From Lagopus muta (Eukaryota > Chordata > Aves > Galliformes > Phasianidae), in NCBI RefSeq assembly GCF_023343835.1, contig NC_064437.1, positions 22,419,001 through 22,483,000 on the forward strand: a DNA stretch of 64,000 nucleotides, given 5' to 3'. A model generated the notes under the pieces. It saw only the letters and a list, made by a program, of their open reading frames with translations, was not told where the DNA came from and did no database searches. The position numbers and the translations under genes were made by a program. Positions 17,332 to 29,300 of this stretch are shown in pieces; within the stretch, counting starts at the first letter, position 1, and each line of letters begins with the position of its first letter.

Positions 17332-20300
17332 GTGAGGGAGCGGAGGCGTTGCGGAACCCGGAGGGGCGTTGTTGTATTGTAGGCCTTACGGCGAGCAGGC
17401 CCCGCCGCGTGTCTCCGGCTGCGGCAGCGCTCGTAGGGAGCCGCTCGTAGGGAGCGGGCGGGGCTGCGGGCCGTGTGTTTGTGTGTTTGTGTGTGGGCTG
17501 TGAGGAGGGTGGCTGGGGAGCAAGATGAGCGGCGCGACCGTGCTGCTGGGTGACCTGCGAGGGGCTGCTTTCAGAACGCTGGGTTTTATGCTGATTTCCA
17601 ATTATTCTGTTTAGCCTATTGCGGTTACACAGCTAAGTCTAGTTTTACTTCTGCGTTTGTTTAAATAATGTGTTAATGGGGGGGGGGGGAAGTTTTTATA
17701 AAACTGCTTTGTAATGCTGTGTATCCTAAAATGCAAGAATAACCACCTAACTTACAATTTACTTACACGCTTTGATATCTGTTTGTCCCATGGTGTGAAT
17801 CCGTGTTATCATAACAATCTCTTCCAGCATTTGAAGATCAGAAGGTAATTGAATTTCACTGAGCTCCTGGTGAAATCACTTAAATTAGAGCAGGCCTTAA
17901 TTTGGTCCTTTCTATCTGCTAAAATTCTGTAGTTCACACAAAAAATAAAGTGTTGCACATGGCATTTAAAATGTAACTTTAACTTCCTTCTACTGTTATA
18001 TGTGTGAGAAATGATTCTCTTGAGAAGTTTATAGGAATTAATGAGCTTGGCTGTTCTCATATGCTGCTGTAACCCAGAAATCATGAAAAGCTGTTGCTGG
18101 CTAATGACCAGTGACAGTGAAAAATAAAACCTTGGTGGATGTCTACAAAGAGAAAATAGAAGGAAATGAGAATAGATCTGTTTGGGTAAACAACTCTTTA
18201 CAAGGATGGATAGTGATGGGACAAGGGGGAATGGTTTTAAACGGAGACGGGAGGTTTAGGTTAGATATTAGGAGGAAGTTTTTCACACGGAGGGTGGTGA
18301 TGCACTGGAATAGGTTGCACAAGGAGGCTGTGGATGCCCCATGGAGGCATTCAAGGCTAGGCTGGATGTGGCTCTGGGCAGCCTGGTCTGGTGGTTGGTG
18401 ACCCTGCACGTGGCAGGAGGTTGGAACCAGATGAGCATTGTGGTCTTTTTCAACCTAGGCCATTCTATGATTTTTTTTTTTAAGTTAGTTACATCCATTC
18501 TAAATGCAGTAGCTAAGGAAACTTTTTTGTGTGTGTGCAGGCTGTAGAGGAGCACAAGTAGAAGAAATATGGAGTTTAGAACCGGAAAACTTTGAAAAAT
18601 TGAAGTAAGGAACTTTCCTTTCTAAGTTGTATGTTTTTTATTTATATTTGTGTGAACTGTGCAAGAAGCTTGTCCTATGCTTGGGTGGTGGGTGTTCAGT
18701 TTGCACTGAATTACATCAGGGTTTTGATTTAATCAAGTACTTCGCAATTAAATAACCTTTTATTAATGCTTTGTTTCATTAACTAACTTTTCTGTTTGTG
18801 GGTAGAGCTGATAGCAGCTAGAACGTGAGAAGAGTTTTCTAGTGATTTTAGCCTTGGTTTGCATTGCATCCTTTGAGGAGCTCCTCTTATCTTTCAGTAT
18901 TTTATGTTTAAAAGGAGTACTGAAACTTTCATTCCATTTCTTATGTGTGATCAATAAATAACTATAAAAATATTACCCAGTTGCTCATAGGTCGTAAAGG
19001 GTGTTTTGCACCTATTGTCATTACAGTGACCATAAAAACTGGTCTTGACTTGCTAAATGCAAATTCCACTGGAACTGTGCAGCTTGTATGGAAAGAAGCC
19101 TTAAGTACATTCTCCGTAATTAAAAGGCTAACTGAAAATTGCAGTGCAAGCTCCCTGTGTTTATAAGTAAATAATGAAGAGGATTACTGTAACAGCATAC
19201 AGTTAAACTATCACAGATGTATTAAAAAAAATTCTAAAGCCAGAAACACCTATTTTGTTAATTGTTGTTCTGTTTATTTGTGGGTTTTTTACCTATGAAT
19301 TTGATATTTTAGACCGGTGCATGGGCTGATATTCCTTTTCAAGTGGCAGCCAGGAGAGGAACCAGCAGGTTCTGTTGTTCAGGATTCCAGACTGGATACA
19401 ATATTTTTTGCTAAACAGGTACGGCAAGTTTGGTGTTTTTGTTAGAAATGTCATGAAACAGAGCACTTAATATGGAAAGATAAGCCAGTTTTTTACTTAA
19501 ATGTACACAGCAATTAACACTTTTCTAAGTGAAGCAACTTTGACAAATCTTGTGAGATGAGATGCTGTATGTTAGATGGCTAGGAAAGCAAATCTGATCT
19601 GCCAAAGCAGACAAAAACATAATGAGGTATTGAAAAGTAAAGCTCTTACTTATTTGCCATCCCTGTCCTATAAGAAGTAACTGTCCTATAAGAAGTGCCA
19701 TAAGGAATTAGTTTTCAGCAGAAGAAGTAGTGTATTTGTTGTTTTATTTTTGGTTTGTTATTGGTTTTTTCTTTGAAACCACTTTCAAAATGTTTGTTTC
19801 AGTCAAGTTCTTGTCTCTTGTGTTTCTCAAATGCTCTGCAGTTAGGTCATTATAACTCTAGGATAACACTTGAAGGTTTTATGGACTGGTTTGGTCTGTA
19901 CGTTTTAAGTCCGAAGTATTTAAATCAGAAAGTTCTCAGGGCACTGGGTCTGCCATCTCATGGTCTTTCATTCAGGTCCCGCAGGGTTTCATACAGTCTT
20001 TTTGTCCACCCCTGCAAGGACTGGGAGTCTGTCTTCAGGGCAGCCTCAAGAATACCATTATAACCTTCGATGAGGCCTGCCCCTGTTGGATTATATGGCA
20101 GGTGGAATCGCCATTCGATGTTATTTTCTTCTGCCCAGCACTGTATCGTTGCACCAGTAAAATGAGTCCCTTGGTCGCTCTCAATGACTTGAGGTGTCCC
20201 GTAGGCAGACATCAGTTTAGTGAGTGCCTTGATGGTATATGCCTGGTTTGCTTTTGGTACTGGATAGGCCTGCAGTAGCCCACTTGCAGTGTCGACATAG

Positions 20301-23300
20301 GTCAGGGCATATCTTGCCAAGTCCTTGAAAATAGTCCGCCATGCGATATGGGGAGATATTGCCCATAACACATAAGGGACCCCATTTTTCAATGATAGTA
20401 GCTAACTCATAGTAGGGCAATCCCTCAAATCCTGGGATCTGCCCTGGAATCATTTTCTCTAGAGGAGTATTGTTCTCCCCCTTGACCCATTTATAGAAAT
20501 TCCATAGAAAAGACATGATGTTAATTTCAGTATATTCAGCCTGCCTGGCTCGCCAAGTGTATAACCAAGATGTTATAATCACAATATAATTGTGTATAAT
20601 CAATAGATATCAAGATGTTATAATCGCAATATAATCAAGAGAGTAAGGCAAAGCAGATAACGATAACAAAACGAGAATAAGTGGAAGAGCTTACCCTTCA
20701 GCTGAGCTCACCAGAAGACACCAAAAGAGGGGATCTCCAGAAGAGATCCTTCCCCTCTGGTAGCCAGCTCTTAAATAGGTCCAGGAGGAGGACCTATTTA
20801 AGGAGGAATTGCCTTCACCTGTGCTCCTCTGGCTGACTCATGGCTCACCTCAGGTGATTAATCAGAGGTTCAGGCCGTGACTCAGCAGTTCCCATACACT
20901 CCACCCCTTCACGGCGTGAACCAATGATCAGCTTAACAAAAGGGTAAGCTTTCCCTAATACAGAGATCCGGTATATCGTGACGCTTATACAATTTTATTG
21001 CGACGTGTGTTGGTACAGTTCAAGACAAGTGATGATTAGTGGATGTCTGTATTCTTCTATGGGCCAGTGCTCGATGATGTGACTGGAGGCATGAGGTCCT
21101 GAGGTGCAAGTCCATTCTATGTTCCATCAGTCCCATGCGGACCATCACCGGGTGTTGTACGTGATCTGACAGCAACACTGGAACGCTTGATGGCATTTTG
21201 TTCCTTCCGGTGGTCCTGAAGGCTCACAGACTCACGGGGAGTAATACAGATGTTTTACAGGTACCAGGAGGGGAAGGTCTGCTCTCCAGGGCAAGATACG
21301 GGCCGTATTTCTGTCTTGGGTCAACACTTCCGCTTGTACTGGGGCACGTCCTGGCCGCCTGTACCACACCTTTTGGCCGGATATCTGCGGCTGCATAACG
21401 ATATCAAGCACCAAAGGAGGTGTCCTGATCTGCCATAGGGACATGATGGGGGTCCCTTTAGCAATAAAGATCGGAGTGTTGACCACAATATCAGTAGGCC
21501 ATGTACCTATTACTGGAGGGACTACTGAGCCTCCCACCTCCCATAGTCTCCCCCAAGGTGCAAGTAGGTCACACCACTTGGGTCTCCTCTGCTTGGAGAT
21601 CCTTTCTTGGTGAAACTTTCTGCTGTGAACCTGCAATCTTCTGATACAGGTGAGCAATCTTCTTCTCTTCCTTTGTAGCACCTTTCTGTTTTGCTGGTCC
21701 TTCTGTCATCACACTTATGTTGTAATGCCTTTCCCCTCATATTGGTCTAATTGCTACAGTTACAATCCTCCTGCCTTATTGGTTCGGACTGTCATAAGTG
21801 ACTTTATTCCGTGGTTGATTTTATTATGTAGCTATTCCCCTGCTGCATGTCTTGAGTTCTGCCAAGCAGTGTCCATCTTAGAGCATAACAATCTGCATCA
21901 GTTTACCTTTATCTTTACAGTTTCGTAGGTGTCATAGGCACTGTTTTAGTTCATGCTTTCTGAGTAATTAAACACTGCTAGAAATCAGTAGCTTGTGGCT
22001 ATAGAGTAGCCTTACTGCAAGCAAGGTCAGCAAAAATCCTTGATGCAGCTCTCGGAGTAGTTACTTGGCAGGAGGAAATGACTGACGTGAATCTAGAGAG
22101 GCTTCTTTTCCTCAAGTTAGAGCGAGTTTATCATCATTCAAGGTATTTCATCTTTTTTTTCCTTTGAGTAAATGGCCTCTGAAAAGTTTCCAAACTTTTG
22201 TTTGCTTGACATTGTCTGCTTCCCCCTGATACTTCTCTTTTTGAAGAATTTGAAAGTAAGAATCTAAGAAGGTTCTTGAGCTTTTAATTTTGTGTTGCAG
22301 AATGTATTTCAGAAAATCAGGGTAGTGTTAGGCTTGGTAACAAAAACATAAAAAGTCATAAAGCAAACAATAAAAAGCTTTGTCTTCTAGAGTTCTTTGA
22401 AACATTTGTATTTTACTTTTTTATTAAACCTTAAAATGTTAAAACTTCATGTTGTGAGCATGGAGGTACTTACCACATCTTCACTTCACCTGCTCTCCTG
22501 GAACCTTTTGTCTTGTAAGGTAGATTTGCTGGAGTGAATCATTAAGCAATTTCCAGAGATGTTGATCTGGTGATTTGCTGTTGATAAGAATATAGGATGT
22601 TCAGGTCCTGCAAGCCTATGTCCTTCAGATGCATGATTCTCGCCATCTCTTGCAATGGCTCACGTGCTCATTGAACTTCTGCGGCCAGTTCATCTAACCA
22701 GCAAGCAGTTTTCTATAGATTTTGTGTATTTTCTGGTTTAATCTCCTGCCACTTTGTGAGATGAGTTTGGTCAGTCAGCCTGTACAGGCCAGAGCTGGTA
22801 AAAGGTAAGTAGTGGTAACGGGTGACTTTGTGATAGTAATGATATTACTGTATTTCTTGAAACCACAGTCAGTAAATCTTGCTCAGTCATCCAGAAAGGA
22901 AGATTGACATCAATATTAGATATTCCTATTGTAAGACTCCTTCTATGGCTATCACACGGCAGGGTTTATGTCACTTCTCTTTTTCCCTATGAAACTTGAA
23001 GGCCAGTTGTGTGGTGTGGCTTAGAGAGGGAGAGGTATCTTTCAGGTTTTTTTATTAGTAGCATTTGTAACATCTGAGGAAAAAATGATGATTAAAATAC
23101 TGTCATTCATTTGTGGGATGGAACGTCAGAATCCTGGATGTCTTTTTTGGTTTAGTGAAGATTTTTGACTTTTGGTCTGTTGATCTGTATCTCAAAACTG
23201 AAATGATGCTGAAGCACTGAAAAATCTCAGGAAACCTATGTGACACTTCATTTTTTTTTCCCCTCCTTATACATTATTTTCATTTAAATGTTGGCATCTG

Positions 23301-26300
23301 AAGAGATCTGATATATGCCATCTTACTGCAGAGAAGTTCTAAAGTGAAATGCTGAGTCCTTTCTGAGCAGGACTAAGTAGCTGTTAATGCAAAACATCAA
23401 TTTAGTGTGGAAAATAAGTGGTGTTACCAGCAGTGTAGCTCTGTTGCACTTCAGTGTTAATTAAATATTACATTTCTATATTTTTCTTTTTCATTTTGGG
23501 GGGAGAAAACCTTAAGTATCAAGTGCTATAAACTCTAACACTGCAAGAACACAGCAAAGAACAAGCTTACAAAATTGCATTAAGAAACTGTTTTTATAAG
23601 AAGCTTCTACATGCTCATGGTTTGGTCTTACCTATTTCCATACCAATATGGTCGCTGAATTCTAAAATGTTGATGTTGTCTGACATGAAATCATGAGTAT
23701 GTTGGGAGGGAGGGAGGAGTTGTATTTTCAAGTCTGTTGAGTCTGCATGCTTATTAAAAGGTTTTGGTTTTTTTTTTTACTGGTCAGTTTTATGCACACT
23801 CATCTTAAATTTGGCCTCCCTGTTATGCCTAGGTATGATTTGGTCCTCTATTTGAGGGCAGAGAACTCTGGATGATCTTACATACCCTTTGAGCTAGGAT
23901 ACCTAGGCACAACGAGGTGAGTTAAGGATCCAATTTCAGCCTTAACTCTGATTTTCCTGATTTCTGTGTTGCATAAGTAGGCCCTTGCCATTATTTTTTC
24001 ATGCAGTGGTTATGTGATTGTACCACTCAGTGTGTTTAGCTGTTGTCAGCACTGTTTAGAATAGCAGAGTTCTGTGCTGATCAGTGTAGAAGTGAAAGCA
24101 TCTTTTGACAGAAGATAAGGCCATTGCTGTATTGACTTTCTTACTAGGATTTTCTTACTATTCTAATAACTCCTTCAGGTATTACTACTGAAATGCTGGC
24201 ATAATGCCTTTATTTTGTGCAGTGTATTTATTTTATGCTGCATTGTGATGGTAGAACATTACAGTTGTGATAGTAAAACAGTAATTTAACCAGGGAGGAA
24301 ATCTGCACCTGCAGAAGCAAGATCCTATTAATGATACTGTTAACTACCAATCAAAGTTTTCTTGCTATCTTTATGCCACTAATTGGAGCATATTGTGTGC
24401 TATTTTATTTTAGTGTTCTCAATTCTACAGTTGTCTACAAACTCAATTCTTCTGTTCTTTGACACTAACAATTTTGGTAACATTAAAATGGACCAAATAT
24501 CTATGTTAAGGCTAAAGTTGAGATTACAGATAACATCATAAGAGGTGAGACTACAATGTACCTGATCAAAATCAGAAAAAGATTTTCAGTAATGGAATAT
24601 GACTATGGGAAGATTATATATATAATGATGAAATATATATATATAATGATGAATATATATATATATATTTTATTCCAAAGGATGACTTGAATAGGAATTT
24701 TAAACAGGAATAAGTTTCAGAACTTAGTCCTAATGCCCAATTCTTTTATACTGGGCTTTGTCAAACCTACTGTTCTGTAATGTGCTCCTTGCTAAGTGAA
24801 GTCTTGTAATCTGCCAGTTATATTACCAGTTACAGCACAAGGCTGCTTAAAGGTGTTGTGGTTTTGTTTGTTTTAAAGCTAGTCCATCAGCTGAATGTAA
24901 TTTGTGACCTTAAAGTAGTGCAACCTTAAACTGACCCAGAAACTTCCAACTGTTTTTTTTAGACAGAGGTGCCTGCTTATGAAATTTTGAGTCGTTAGTG
25001 AAAAAGTGTAACAAAATAACATGTTCAGGTATGTCCTTGCAATGGTTTGTTGTAAGCTAAGCTCTGCTTGGTGATACAGCAGTATTCTCCTGTGTTGGAA
25101 TCTGGCTTCACATCTCGCTAAGTACACAGATATTTCTGGGGGTTTCAAAAATGTGTGTCTGCTTTAAGTTGGAATCCTGAATAATAATGATTTAATTAAT
25201 GATTAAGTCCTTTCCAGGACTTCCTGGATAGAAAATACTCAGGCAGGTGTTGGGATTTCTGGGCAAATGCAGAAAATTCTAAAAATCAGGTTGAAAATCT
25301 TTCTAGGACAACCTGCGTATACTGTCATGCAGTCTAAAAAGAAGTAGAAAATATTTTCAGTGTATGCTGAGGCACCTTAAGTCACAGAAATATGTTGGAA
25401 ATTAAGGTAGATGGGTATCCTCACTGTTTCTTCCTAAGAGCATGTGCTGGGTGGCTGTGTAGCAATGTTGGCCTGGCTGCGTGCACTGATAGAATACTGT
25501 GCTGTAACAAGCCTTGCACTTGTGTACCATAGGTACTAAGATCACTTCTTCCCTCCACCATGGTACTTCTCTCACATCACCTAGGTATGGGGATGTCACA
25601 GAACTGCAGGGGTCGGAATGGACCTCAAGAGATCAAGTCCTTCCCCCCAGAAGTCCTGCCTTATTACATCTGCTGTCTGCACCACCTTCTGATTCACGCA
25701 CAGAAATCTTTCTGCTGCTTTTTCTTCCTGCCTTGCGGTTCTGGAGAGTGTTTGTAGTTCTATAATATGTTTCCATTTCAGTAACACTGGTCTAAGATCT
25801 GCATTTGTTCTGTGTTTTGCAGCAGTAAGACAGGATAGTTTAACATTGTTCTTGTACTCTTAAGCGGGTAATTCATAGAGTAGTTAGAATACAGAGTTTA
25901 TGCTGAAAGGCAGATATTGAATGAGGCCACTAATCCATGTTAAGCTTGTTTTTGCTGTTATTTCAAGCTCCTTTATCCAGCTGATCCAGTTTCTGAGCTG
26001 ATCTGCCTCTGGACTCAAAACCCCTCTCTTACTTTCCTTTCCCTTTTTGAATTCACTGTTGGTTTGGTGGTCTGTCTGAGCACCTGTTGTTCAATCTTGA
26101 TTTTTCAGTAAGGATCATCATACAGTGCATTCTCTGCCTTTCATGTTCTTTATTAGATCCTATTCTATAGGTGGAAGTTAGCTGTGGTGTCCCTTCATTC
26201 CAATAGCATGTTCTTTACCACAGGGATCACTACTGTCCTCTCTACCTCTTCTGCCTTTCTCTGTCAGCTTATTTAATACCATGATTGTGCCACTGTTTCA

Positions 26301-29300
26301 GATTAGCTCTCTCTAATGCACAGGAGGTCTTCCTGCTTTCATCCTGCAGTGCTGCAGCCATGTCTGATACCACTCCCAAGTCATACGACAGGCAACTGTC
26401 AGTTTTTACACTATAACAAGAGAAAGAGTCCTTAGATCTTTGGAATTATGTCATTCTGTTAGGCTGTTATTTAATTTTGTTCTGCTACTGTTCATTGCTT
26501 CACTGCCTTAGATTGACTCCCCTCTGTGCTCAATTGTTATATAATTGTGTGAAATCCAACCGTTAGCTTGCATGCCTGCAGTCCATTTATGTTTCCTCAG
26601 TTTCTGTAATCTATTCTGACTCGTGACTATAATTTAAGACAACCAGATTTGCCTTAAACTAGGAGGTGTTTTGTTATTACTTCATGATCTGCACTACGGA
26701 GACTAATCTGAATACCATGAAGTGTATTTAATACAGCATATAGTGCTAACATAGTTGGATTTCTTTGAAGATGGAAGCAAGTGATGTCTCTGAAGCCATT
26801 TCTGGAGTAGGAATGGTAATGCAAAGGATTGTGGTGGTTGACAGAAAGGCAGACACATGACCTGGTTCATTCTGTCCACTTTTGATGTCTGTACTACAAC
26901 TGTTCGCAATCAGTGAGAATTTGGTTTTGATTGCAAAAAGTTGTTTGTTGGTATGAGGGGAAGTTTCCTTTTTCCTCCTTTCTTGTTGGAAGTGGTTTTG
27001 CATTCACACCCCCAAACTGATTTTCACCTTTTTACACAAAATCAACATAATTTCTGCCAGTCCTAATAATTACCATCTTCAATTGCAGAATAGTCTCCTG
27101 GCTGAAAAAACATTACTTTTCTTAGCCTGCAGCTCCCTCAGGAAAAAAACTGAGATGCCTTGCATTATAACCTCATAACTTTATTGTGTTACAGTCATCT
27201 TTATATTCTTTTATACTGTATTTTAATGTGGGTATAAATGGATATTAATGTGGTTAGAAAGAACAAAACACATTAAAGACATTGCTGAAATATGAAGAGT
27301 TTTGATCGTGTTTTCTGGCAGTGAAATATTAAACACAGATTTAACAAGGTGATTTAAGAAACAGTTACACAAAGTAGTAACTTTGATTCAAAACGGTAGA
27401 GTATAGCCAAGTAACAGGGGTAAGACCTAAATTTTCATATGGCTTGCTCTTCATCAAAACAGTCTTTAAAAATATAGTCTTTATATCTCAAAACACCTGT
27501 AAGTTTTATTAGGATAAAACCTTGGATATTTGATATGCTTTATCCTACGTAACTTCTTAAAATATATGTGTGTGTATATAGATCCTGTTACATGTTTTAT
27601 TTCCCCCACACAAATGTTTTTGGAGACTCTTAATTGCTTTGGGAATTCTGATCATTCAAAAGAAACTCTTTGCAAGGATGACTTTTTTTTTTTTTTTTGC
27701 TATAAATACAATATAGTCTGAGTAGTTCACTGTGTATGCTATTTTAGTGGGATGACCAGTAAAATTGGTGTGTTCTCATTTGATTTGTCCTTTTATGATT
27801 TAATAAAGGACAAAAAGTGGAAGTAGTGAATCAACAGAAGGACATTTTCTAAGCAGAGAGTGTGAAATACTCGTTTAGTCAATGAATAGCATACAGCAGC
27901 CACTCGGTGTTCATTTTAGTAGTGCCTCCAGCACCCATGCTTCTGTGGCTGCTCAGACTGTTTGCTGGCATATTTTTAGAGTGAAGCTGTAATGTGACTC
28001 AGCAAGGAAAGTGTTTGTAATCAGAAGTGTTGCCAAGTCTGAATTATACTTTTGTCACTGACACTGAGCAAATTATCAACTCTTTCTTTTTCCAGGTGAT
28101 AAATAATGCTTGTGCTACTCAAGCCATAGTAAGTGTGTTGTTAAATTGCGCTCATCAGGATATCCGCCTAGGAGAGACTTTGTCAGAATTTAAAGAATTT
28201 TCACAGAGTTTTGATGCTGCGGTGAGTTTCTGCTACTCCCTGTATTTTAAATAATCAGGCTTTTTATATGTAGGCTTACCATTCAATTTCGTTACTCAAT
28301 TTCAGATGAAAGGCTTGGCACTAAGCAACTCCGAAGTGATTCGACAAGTTCACAACAGCTTTGCCAGGTAGCAGGTGTTTTACATGTTTTCCAGCTAGGA
28401 AGGATTCATGCAGATTCCCTTTCATCTGATTTATTGATTTATTTATTTTTACATGTTCTTTGCAGGCAGCAGATGTTTGAATTTGATGCAAAGTCTTCAG
28501 CAAAAGAAGAAGATGCATTTCACTTTGTAAGCTATGTTCCTGTTAATGGACGGCTATATGAGCTGGATGGATTAAGGGAAGGACCGATTGATTTAGGTAG
28601 TATTTTGTTTTATTGTTAAAACAAACGATGTTCAGAACTTCCTGCAACACGTTGGTTATGTGTTGTTTAAAGAGTAACTTATAGATTCCCTTAATATTAA
28701 GGCACATACTGCTTTGCAGCAATTTATATTGTTGTATTTTTGTTGATCAGACAATCCATTTTTCCTCCTGCTTTCTCTTCCTGTGTAAGAAAACAGGTTG
28801 TTCTCTACAATGTCTCTTCAAACAAGAGAACACAATATTAGAGCTATGTAATGCTTTTGTTTTTCCTTGGTACTCGTACTATGCAGTCCCTTTGGCTAGA
28901 ATTTTTCTGCAACATTGTCTTTTGCTTGTGATACTGTCAGCCAAGGTAACAATTCCCAAGTCATGCTTTCAAGGATGTGGTTTTTTTCCAAATTGTAGTC
29001 TGTCCTTCTATTTTGTAAGAGTTCCTGTGCAGGTGTATATGGCTGACCCCACACACGTGTCCATTATGCGTCTGACACACAGTGCCCTTGCTTCCCCATG
29101 TGTAGCAAATAATTTCCAAACTATATTAAAGGATAGCTAGTTCTAGCTTAGTTTTGCTCTCTTTTAGAGTTCCTGTTTCATATCTTGTAGTCTTAATCTG
29201 TGGTATGTATAACATCTTGCATCTTGAAAGCTCTGTGGTACCAATCGTGTTTTTGCACTTCCTTTAGTGTCTTCTGTATGTCACCGTGTTCCATACTCTG

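Larger units (their letters stand above)
16560..17470. promoter_or_regulatory. CpG-island bidirectional promoter of RO60 and UCHL5
   Basis: A sharply GC- and CpG-rich block in otherwise AT-rich DNA, lying between the divergent RO60 and UCHL5 first exons. It contains an ETS/GABP-type motif ACCCGGAAGTG at 17055-17065, a second GACCCGGAACC at 17079-17089, and a GC box (GGGGCGTGGCC) near 16763. ETS sites in CpG islands are typical of housekeeping bidirectional promoters. No TATA box is evident. Transcription start sites cannot be placed from sequence alone. Confidence 0.85.
19925..21740 (-). mobile_element. Endogenous retrovirus remnant in circularly permuted order
   Basis: Read on the minus strand, the order is: a pol C-terminal segment (21681-21232), non-coding sequence, a polypurine tract (20910-20899), one LTR (20898-20558), a primer-binding-site-like stretch, a short gag-like opening (from 20516) and an integrase core (20392-19958). 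In a normal provirus the gag/integrase part would precede the pol end and the tract. Both outer edges fall within pol, between integrase core and pol end. The lack of env between the pol end and the polypurine tract suggests an ERV-L-like (class III) element, but the family is not certain. The outer boundaries are approximate. Decayed and not capable of expression as a whole. Confidence 0.8.
19419..28095 (+). other. UCHL5 intron 3, 8.7 kb, with an antisense retroviral element
   Basis: The longest intron of the gene. It contains an 18-base tandem repeat (19663-19696), the permuted endogenous retrovirus (about 19925-21740, antisense), an AT microsatellite (24613-24668), a minus-strand CR1 tail (25594-25680) and a T16 run (27683-27698). 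The rest, especially 21.8-24.6 kb and 25.7-27.6 kb, shows no recognisable exon, RNA gene or repeat. Confidence 0.85.

Noticed and set aside
16555..17450. Several overlapping open frames of 60-214 codons on both strands in the CpG island
   Set aside because: High GC content removes stop codons by chance. The frames are rich in Arg, Pro, Gly and Ala, overlap one another and cross the promoter; only the UCHL5 exon 1 frame is supported.
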